The translations under genes and the position numbers were made by a program. Shown piece after piece: positions 58,381 through 64,000 of a DNA stretch of 64,000 nucleotides. The notes beneath the pieces are model-generated. The model ran no database searches. It saw nothing but the letters and a program-made list of their open reading frames with translations, and was not told where the DNA came from. The stretch is from NCBI RefSeq assembly GCF_902729405.1, contig NZ_LR746496.1, forward strand, positions 2,418,001 to 2,482,000, read 5' to 3'. How positions within the stretch are numbered: the first letter of the stretch is position 1; the number at the start of each line of letters is the position of its first letter. The DNA is from Acididesulfobacillus acetoxydans (GTDB taxonomy: Bacteria; Bacillota; Desulfitobacteriia; Desulfitobacteriales; Desulfitobacteriaceae).

Positions 58381-59784
58381 ATGGAAAGTTACTATGCGGT
58401 TATTGGGGATCCCATTGACCATTCTTTGTCCCCACTGATGCATACGGCAGGATACAGGGCCCTTGGCCTTGAGGCCAAGTATTTGCGTTTCAGGGTGAGC
58501 CGGGATCAGTTGAAGGATGCGGCCATAGGGCTGCGTTCTTTGGGTTTTGCCGGCTGGAATGTGACGATTCCGCATAAAGAGGCGATTATTTCTTACCTGG
58601 ATGAGCTGACGCCGGCCGCCGTCGCAGCCGGGGCCGTCAATACGGTAAAAAACTCAGAAGGCAGGTTGATAGGCCACAACACGGACGGCGAGGGCTTTAT
58701 CCGCGCCGTCTCGGAGAGCGTCTCTTCCTGGCAGGGTAAGACGGCGGTTATCCTGGGTGCCGGCGGGGCCGCGCGGGGGATAGCGCAGGCCCTGAACGAG
58801 AAGGGGATGCGGCTTATTATCCTCAACCGTACGGCCGGTAAGGCGGAAGAACTGGCACGCCTGTTGCGCCAAAACGGGGGAGAGGTCTGCGCGGGGAAAT
58901 TGGCGGCGGGCCCATGGCTTAGCGAGGCGGACTTAGTCGTCCAAACGACACCCGTCGGTTTGGGGGGCGAGCCCTATCCGCTGTCACTGCAAGGTATAAG
59001 AGAAGGTACCCTGGCGGTGGATATTATCTACAAGCCGTGGCAGACCCCTTTCTTGCGCGAGGCCGAGAATTTGGGCTGCCGGACAATGAACGGTCTGGCA
59101 ATGTTTTTGCACCAGGGGGCCCTGGCTTGGGAGTTCTGGCGCGGGGAGCAGGCACCGTTACCGGCGATGCGGGCGGCTTTGGCCGAGGAAAAGGCGCGGG
59201 TGGAGCCGGTCGCCAAGGGCAAGCCCACCCGGGACAACATAGCGCTCATCGGATTCATGGCGACAGGCAAGAGCAGTGTCGGCCGCCGACTGGCTTTAGC
59301 CCTCAACTGGGAGTTTATCGATACGGATGAGGAAATTGAAAAAGTCAGCGGCTTGAGTGTGGCGGAAATGTTTCAGCGTCATGGGGAAACCCGTTTCCGT
59401 TCCGAAGAAAACCTGGTGCTCAGGCGTTTGGGCCGAATGCGGCACTATGTCATCGCCACGGGGGGCGGGATGGTTGTCAATGAGGAGAACCGCGGCCTCT
59501 TGGCCGAGCGTGCCCTGATCATTTCGCTGTACGCCCCCTTGGACAAAATCTTGGAAAGGGTCGGCGATCGGGCGCAGCGTCCGCTCTTGAGGGGGCCGAG
59601 GGAGAAGATCGAGGCTCTCTGGCAGGCCAGGCAGTCGGTCTATGGCCAAGCCGATCTGATTGTGGATACGAGTGAGCTGGACGTAGACGGGGTCGTCCGG
59701 GAGATTTTGAGGGAACTGTCGAAGATGCCGGCCGGCGCGCAAGAGCCGGGTGAGATGGAACCGGGGGGTGAAGAGGATAGATAA
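58381..59784 (+). CDS. bifunctional shikimate dehydrogenase / shikimate kinase (AroE-AroK fusion)
   Basis: 467 residues. Residues about 1-280 are AroE: YYAVIGDPIDHSLSPLMHTA, NVTIPHKEA, GAVNTVKNSEGRLIGHNTDG, VILGAGGAARGIAQAL. Residues about 288-455 are shikimate kinase: Walker A GFMATGKSSVGRRLA, DTDEEIE, FRSEENLVL, ATGGGMVV and RPLL lid. It would reduce 3-dehydroshikimate and phosphorylate shikimate in one chain. ATG 58381 with GGGGGAG upstream. Overlaps aroD. Confidence 0.95.
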   Translation: MESYYAVIGDPIDHSLSPLMHTAGYRALGLEAKYLRFRVSRDQLKDAAIGLRSLGFAGWNVTIPHKEAIISYLDELTPAAVAAGAVNTVKNSEGRLIGHNTDGEGFIRAVSESVSSWQGKTAVILGAGGAARGIAQALNEKGMRLIILNRTAGKAEELARLLRQNGGEVCAGKLAAGPWLSEADLVVQTTPVGLGGEPYPLSLQGIREGTLAVDIIYKPWQTPFLREAENLGCRTMNGLAMFLHQGALAWEFWRGEQAPLPAMRAALAEEKARVEPVAKGKPTRDNIALIGFMATGKSSVGRRLALALNWEFIDTDEEIEKVSGLSVAEMFQRHGETRFRSEENLVLRRLGRMRHYVIATGGGMVVNEENRGLLAERALIISLYAPLDKILERVGDRAQRPLLRGPREKIEALWQARQSVYGQADLIVDTSELDVDGVVREILRELSKMPAGAQEPGEMEPGGEEDR

Positions 59785-60559
59785 GCAGCCGATCCTTAAA
59801 GTGAGGGGAAAAGAATTTGGGGGCAAGGGTTTGCCTTTAATTTGCACCCCTTTGGTCGGAGAAAACCGGGAAGGCTTGGAGAGGGAACTGGAGAAGGTCC
59901 TGCCGCAAGGACCGGACCTGGTGGAATGGCGGTTGGATTTTTTCAAGAACATACGAGATTTTGACCAAGTACTGCAAGCAGCGCGAACCGTACGACTGAG
60001 GGTAGGTGAACTGCCGCTCCTGTTCACGATTCGCTCGGAAAAAGAGGGAGGGCACCCCATTCCCCTTACGTCCGAGGAACGGGTAGGGTTATATGAGACG
60101 GTGTGTCAGGCCGGAGTGGCGGATTTGCTTGACTTTGAATTGGGCGAGGGAGAGGAAAACTTTCGGCGGGTGAGGGAGACGTCCCGACGCTATGGCGTCA
60201 AGCTCATGGGGTCGTTTCACGATTTCGCCGGGACGCCGGCTCCCGAGCGAATTATGGCCACATTTCGGCAGGGGGAGCGGAGGGGAGCGGACCTGGTTAA
60301 GGCAGCGGTTATGCCGCAAAAAGCGGAGGACGTGCTGACCCTCTTGCAGGTGACTCTGGAGGGGAGAAAGTCGCTTTCGATTCCTGTGATTACGGTGTCA
60401 ATGGGCAATTACGGCTCTCTCACCCGGATGTGCGGTTGGGTATTCGGTTCTTCTCTGACGTTTGCCATGGGCGAGAAGCGGTCGGCCCCGGGGCAGATTC
60501 CGATCGATGAATTAAAGGCAGTTCTAAAAGTCATGCAGAAGGCGTTAGGGGGTATCTGA
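59768..60559 (+). CDS. aroD: 3-dehydroquinate dehydratase, type I
   Basis: About 263 residues. LICTPLVG, VEWRLDFF (active-site Glu/Arg), GSFHDFAGTP (catalytic His) and DLVKAAVMP (Schiff-base Lys), then FGSSLTFAMGEKRSAPGQ near the C-terminus. It dehydrates 3-dehydroquinate to 3-dehydroshikimate for the fused AroE. GTG 59768 is preferred within the overlap; the frame is open to 59750. Confidence 0.95.
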   Translation: MKRIDKQPILKVRGKEFGGKGLPLICTPLVGENREGLERELEKVLPQGPDLVEWRLDFFKNIRDFDQVLQAARTVRLRVGELPLLFTIRSEKEGGHPIPLTSEERVGLYETVCQAGVADLLDFELGEGEENFRRVRETSRRYGVKLMGSFHDFAGTPAPERIMATFRQGERRGADLVKAAVMPQKAEDVLTLLQVTLEGRKSLSIPVITVSMGNYGSLTRMCGWVFGSSLTFAMGEKRSAPGQIPIDELKAVLKVMQKALGGI

Positions 60560-60566
60560 CGGAGTC

Positions 60567-62063
60567 ATGGATGCCCTGATCCACGGGCTGACGAGCGTTC
60601 TGCTGGAAGAGTGGGGCGGCCCCAGAAGCCCTCTGGCATTAGAATATATCAAAGAGAAAATTATTCCCGACTTAGCCGCTTGCTTGATCCTCAATCATGA
60701 CCTTTGGCGGAACCCGACTTTTGCCGAGATTCTGGCCTGGAAACTCAAGTCTCAGTACGCGTATCCGGCCGCTGTGGCGGCGGGGTTGAGCAACGAAATC
60801 TTGGCCGCCGCCCGCAGAACGGTCGTTCCCCCCGCGCTGCCGGAACTCGATCCCAAGGAACCCTGGCGGCGTATCTTCCGTTTGTGGGTCTGTGAGGAAT
60901 CCCTGCCGCTGGTTGAGGAGAAGACAGGCTATCCGCTGGCTTACTTGGATTTGCTCTTTCTTCGTTTCAAACGCCTGCGGACTTTTCTGGCCGGTCACAG
61001 CGTAAGTTTGTGGGAGTGTTGGGCCCAGCCGGAATTACGGGATTTCGGTTTTGACCTGCTGAGCTTTCTCTATGAGTTTCAACGGGCCCTCACCGGTGAG
61101 CCTTGGTTCGCGGAACGTCTGGTTTTGCGGCAGGTATTGCTCGACGCCGGGTTGTCACTGGAGGTTGGCGACCTGGTGCTCCTTTTGGAAGTCATACATA
61201 CCCGGGAAGGGGAGATCACCGCCGGAGATGTCGCCCGCATTTTTGCGGGGATATGGCCGGGGGTGGCACCCGCACCTTGTTCCGAGAAATCCGGCCCGGA
61301 GGAGCGGTTTCCTTCGTCTTCCGGTCGGGTGGAAAAGCTCGTCAGCGGCCCGGTGACAGGGCTCGTCGGCGGTTCGGCAGATAGGTTTGTCGACGGTTCG
61401 GCAAAGAGGGGTGTCGACGGTCCGGTGGAGAGACTGGTCAGGCTCGGATTTATCCAAATCAACAAATCCGGCCGCCTGACCCTGAGTCAAAAGAGCGCGG
61501 TTACTCTCGCTCCTTTTCTGGTTCCGAAGCTCGTACGGCGGCTGCGCTTGGCCGAGGCTGCCGGGGAGCCGGGGAGAGCACAAGAAATCTTGCTCAAGCT
61601 CAACCCCGAGGTGCTGCTCAGGGTCATTGACGAAGTGGCTGAGGGCTGGCCCGCGGACGAGAGTTTCGCTCTTCTCAGGCACCTATTTAAGCGGGTTAAC
61701 CGCAGGGTTGACCTTCATCTTTTGCGGGTCCTGGCAGCCTGTCCACAGGCTTTTGCCCTCTTGGAGGAGTGTCTGGGAGACCGGGACAGCCTGATCCGGG
61801 CTGAGGCTTGTGTGGGCTTGGGCCGCTTGGAGGAGAAAAGTGCGGTTTTCCGGCTGATCCGGATGCTGGGGGATCCGGCCGCAGACGTTAAAGCCGGGGC
61901 CGCGGAGGCCTTGGGCAGGATGGGCTCCGGGGCGGCGGTTCAAGCCCTGCGGAAGCTGGCCCGGGATTACAGGGAGAGTTCTCGGGTGAGGGCGGCGGCG
62001 CAGGAAGCGGTGAGCCGGATTGAGTCCCGCCATCTTCTCAGGCTCAGAACTCCTGACAACTGA
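60567..62063 (+). CDS. HEAT-repeat protein of unknown function
   Basis: 498 residues, mostly helical, no signal or membrane segment. Residues about 405-495 hold HEAT/PBS-lyase-type repeats (DSLIRAEACVGLGRLEEKSA, DVKAGAAEALGRMGSGAAV). The N-terminal 240 residues are unrecognised. A 24-bp tandem array inserts about 40 residues at 252-292. It starts 7 bp after aroD and is probably co-transcribed. HEAT repeats suggest a protein-binding scaffold. Confidence 0.75.
   Translation: MDALIHGLTSVLLEEWGGPRSPLALEYIKEKIIPDLAACLILNHDLWRNPTFAEILAWKLKSQYAYPAAVAAGLSNEILAAARRTVVPPALPELDPKEPWRRIFRLWVCEESLPLVEEKTGYPLAYLDLLFLRFKRLRTFLAGHSVSLWECWAQPELRDFGFDLLSFLYEFQRALTGEPWFAERLVLRQVLLDAGLSLEVGDLVLLLEVIHTREGEITAGDVARIFAGIWPGVAPAPCSEKSGPEERFPSSSGRVEKLVSGPVTGLVGGSADRFVDGSAKRGVDGPVERLVRLGFIQINKSGRLTLSQKSAVTLAPFLVPKLVRRLRLAEAAGEPGRAQEILLKLNPEVLLRVIDEVAEGWPADESFALLRHLFKRVNRRVDLHLLRVLAACPQAFALLEECLGDRDSLIRAEACVGLGRLEEKSAVFRLIRMLGDPAADVKAGAAEALGRMGSGAAVQALRKLARDYRESSRVRAAAQEAVSRIESRHLLRLRTPDN
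61323..61442 (+). repeat. 24-bp in-frame tandem repeat in the HEAT protein gene, 5 units
   Basis: Five 24-bp units encode GRVEKLVS, GPVTGLVG, GSADRFVD, GSAKRGVD and GPVERLVR. It lies between the N-terminal and HEAT regions. Confidence 0.88.
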
Positions 62064-62082
62064 AGAGACAGGGACGGTGCCG

Positions 62083-63453
62083 TCATTCATCCGGCAAAGG
62101 CTGGCCTTTGGTTTCCCTGGCCCAAATCAGGGTGACGATGCCTACGATGTAGATGAGAGAGACGATGGTTACGGCTCTCGCGTAGGAGCCCAAAGTGCTG
62201 ACCAGCAAGCCTGTGCTGAGCGGACCGGTGGCGGCCAGAATCCGGCCGAAGTTAAAACAGAAGCCCTGTCCGGTCGCCCTCAGCCGGGTGGGATAAAGTT
62301 CCGCTAAATAGATAGGAAAACCCGAAAATACACCGTTATTGAAAAAACCGAGGATGGGCAGGAGGAGGAGAAGGGTCACGTAATCTTTGACAGTGTAAAA
62401 AACATAGGGGGCCAGCAGAAGACTGCCCGTGAAGAAGAAGAGGAAGGTCTTTTTGCGGCCGATCCAGTCAGCCAGCGGGCCGAAGAGCACATAACCCACG
62501 ACGGCCCCGGCGTTGAGGGCCATGGTGGCGTAGCTTTGGTAGTTGGAGACAGTCGCTTCCGTGTAGGCCCGGCCCCGGAGCAGTTCGACCACAAAAGTCG
62601 GTGTCCAGTTGGTTACGGCCCAGAGTCCGAAAACCGCGGTAAAAGCCAAGAGAGAACCGACGATCGTATCGCGCCTCAGCCCCGGCCAGAAGATCTGCTT
62701 TAAGGTCAGAACGGTGAACTTCGGGTTGCTCCTCTCGGGGGAAAGCTTTATCTTTTCCCGGCGCTGCCGCACCCGAAGCCAAGGCTCGGGTTCGCCGACC
62801 TTCTCTCGAATGAAGGCGGCGGAAAGGGCGGGAAAGATGCCGATGACCAAGACGGCCCGCCAGGGTGTGAAATAATGGGCAGCGGCCCAGGGAACAACGA
62901 AGAGGTTCACCAGAGCGGCCAGAAAAAAACCGGCTCCCCAGGCACTCTGCATTAAACTGACGACGCGGGTGCGGTACTTATCCGGAAAAGATTCAGCCAC
63001 CAATGAGGAACCGGCGGCCCATTCGCCCCCAATACCCAAGGCGGTCAAGAAACGGAAGACCATCAGCTGTGTCCAGGTTTCGGAAAGAGCGGCAACACCG
63101 GTGAAGACCGCGTAGACCAAGATGGAAAGCGAAAGGGTGCGGCTGCGGCCTATGTAGTCTGCCAGGGTGCCGAAAAGAGTTCCTCCCACGGCCCAGCCGA
63201 CCAAAAAGACGGCTAAAATGATGCCCCCGTGGGCGGCGATGCTCGCCTTGTTAGCCGTGGGGCCGAGCAGGTCCTGCAGAGATGAGAGCATAATCATGGC
63301 AAAGAGAGTTGAATCCATCGAATCAAAGACCCAGCCGATCCAGGCGGCCAAGAGGACGAGCCACTGCTGGCGGGTCATAGCTTCGGGAAGCCAAAAGGGC
63401 AAGGTCCTGAAGCGATTCGCGGAAGATGGGGAGTCTTTGCTCATCGTTTTCAC
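62083..63453 (-). CDS. MFS transporter, metabolite:H+ symporter type (SHS/JEN-like)
   Basis: 456 residues, 12 predicted membrane helices. MFS motif A appears twice: [12 protein letters not shown] and [26 protein letters not shown] in helix 1 is typical of carboxylate:H+ symporters (lactate/sialate group). Substrate unknown; an organic acid is plausible. It overlaps the end of the upstream sigma-54 activator gene (GTG start in the stop), so the two are co-transcribed. Confidence 0.88.
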   Translation of the reverse strand: MKTMSKDSPSSANRFRTLPFWLPEAMTRQQWLVLLAAWIGWVFDSMDSTLFAMIMLSSLQDLLGPTANKASIAAHGGIILAVFLVGWAVGGTLFGTLADYIGRSRTLSLSILVYAVFTGVAALSETWTQLMVFRFLTALGIGGEWAAGSSLVAESFPDKYRTRVVSLMQSAWGAGFFLAALVNLFVVPWAAAHYFTPWRAVLVIGIFPALSAAFIREKVGEPEPWLRVRQRREKIKLSPERSNPKFTVLTLKQIFWPGLRRDTIVGSLLAFTAVFGLWAVTNWTPTFVVELLRGRAYTEATVSNYQSYATMALNAGAVVGYVLFGPLADWIGRKKTFLFFFTGSLLLAPYVFYTVKDYVTLLLLLPILGFFNNGVFSGFPIYLAELYPTRLRATGQGFCFNFGRILAATGPLSTGLLVSTLGSYARAVTIVSLIYIVGIVTLIWARETKGQPLPDE

Positions 63454-64000
63454 CGTTCCTCTGTGTCGATGCCATATTCCTCGATTTTATATTGCAAGGC
63501 GCGGCGGCTGATGGCCAGTAATTTGGCGGCCCGGAGCTTGTTACCTTTGGTCTGATGCAAGGCCTTAGTGATGGCCGCTTTCTCCACCGCTTTCAGGGCT
63601 TCCCGCAAGTTGCCGGGCGCGCCTTTGTCCGGGTCGGCGGCAAAATCGGGTTCGCCCGGTTCGGGAGCGGAACCGACAGGGGAAGTTCCCGGCGCCGCCG
63701 GGGGCGCCGTCGCGTTCGAAAAGGTCGGGAAAGCTGCCGGAACGGCTGTCGGGACAGGCAGTGCGGATTTCGGGTCGCCGGGCGTGAATTCGCCGCCGCC
63801 CGCCGCGGATACAGCCGGACCGGGCTGGGATGTTTCAGTGCCGGGTTCCGGCTGCCGGCCCTCTTCCTCCGCGACGGCCCGTTCCCGTCCGGCCCCGGTC
63901 GCGATTTCGGTCGGTAAATCTTCCGTCAGTATGACCTGGCCGGCCCCCATGACGATGGCGTGTTCGATGGAGTTTTCCAACTCCCGGACATTCCCGGGCC
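63450..64000 (-). CDS. sigma-54-dependent transcriptional activator, C-terminal part
   Basis: About 183 residues visible; the N-terminus lies beyond the window end. It opens with [19 protein letters not shown], the conserved end of the sigma-54 interaction AAA+ domain, and ends in a Fis-type helix-turn-helix ([35 protein letters not shown]). Between them lies a linker of about 90 residues rich in Pro, Ala, Gly and Glu, longer than usual. It probably regulates its neighbours, such as the MFS gene. Confidence 0.9.
   Translation of the reverse strand, partial: PGNVRELENSIEHAIVMGAGQVILTEDLPTEIATGAGRERAVAEEEGRQPEPGTETSQPGPAVSAAGGGEFTPGDPKSALPVPTAVPAAFPTFSNATAPPAAPGTSPVGSAPEPGEPDFAADPDKGAPGNLREALKAVEKAAITKALHQTKGNKLRAAKLLAISRRALQYKIEEYGIDTEER

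Overview
The window looks like a chromosomal segment of a Gram-positive, spore-forming member of the Clostridia, perhaps a Peptococcaceae/Desulfitobacteriaceae-type anaerobe. This is inferred, not measured. The support is a full-length pro-SigK sporulation sigma factor, the Firmicutes order alaS-ireB-ruvX-DUF1292-mltG-U32, an Rrf2/NifS/IscU/MnmA operon, GGAGG-type ribosome binding sites, frequent GTG/TTG starts and canonical TTGACA-17-TATAAT promoters. Most genes lie on the + strand.

Layout. 1-3.7 kb: the end of a lipoate ligase gene, then a cobalamin riboswitch controlling the cobalt ECF transporter cbiMNQO. 3.9-8.9 kb: rarA (minus), then the iron-sulfur/thiouridine operon rrf2-nifS-iscU-mnmA. 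9.2-11.6 kb: PRC-barrel, zinc-ribbon and small membrane proteins and an AI-2E family permease. 11.7-24 kb: alaS behind a long leader, ireB, an aldo/keto reductase with a ferredoxin domain, ruvX, a His-rich DUF1292 protein, a VanW lipoprotein, mltG, a U32-family protein, a small DUF4911-like protein and an Rpn-like nuclease. 24.3-35.9 kb: type IV pilus locus A (pilin, PilB, PilC, four minor pilins, a large Ig-like surface protein, PilM, PilN, PilO). 36-39.7 kb: sigK, a broken NlpC/P60 gene and a probable membrane-stress cluster (SHOCT protein, methyltransferase, PspA, coiled-coil protein). 39.7-42.7 kb: larE/tusA, a Met/Gln-rich exported protein and a graveyard of gene and IS fragments. 42.9-46.6 kb: yqeG, a lone pseudopilin, aroC and aroB. 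47-58.2 kb: pilus locus B (four minor pilins, PilB, PilT, PilC, pilin, PilD, a PilM-PilN fusion, PilO and a LysM protein). 58.4-64 kb: an AroE-AroK fusion, AroD, a HEAT-repeat protein, and on the minus strand a sigma-54 activator (partial) with an MFS transporter.

How it fits together. The two pilus loci together supply two extension ATPases with MshEN-type N-termini (the family that binds c-di-GMP), one retraction ATPase and one prepilin peptidase, so locus A must use the peptidase of locus B or one outside the window. Four shikimate-pathway steps (AroB, AroC, AroD, AroE+AroK) surround locus B.

The most unusual content is non-coding: (i) a four-copy, roughly 60-bp palindromic repeat family; (ii) an internally deleted IS200/IS605-type element that keeps both end hairpins and an omegaRNA-like segment; (iii) short tandem arrays with different unit lengths (15, 20, 25, 31 and about 60 bp) that begin at or just after the stop codons of five genes, plus in-frame arrays inside several genes; (iv) a chimera of a SHOCT gene start and a diverged sigK fragment; (v) a 15-bp motif shared upstream of the SHOCT gene and the Met-rich exported protein gene. 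No rRNA, tRNA, CRISPR array or intact transposase gene was seen.
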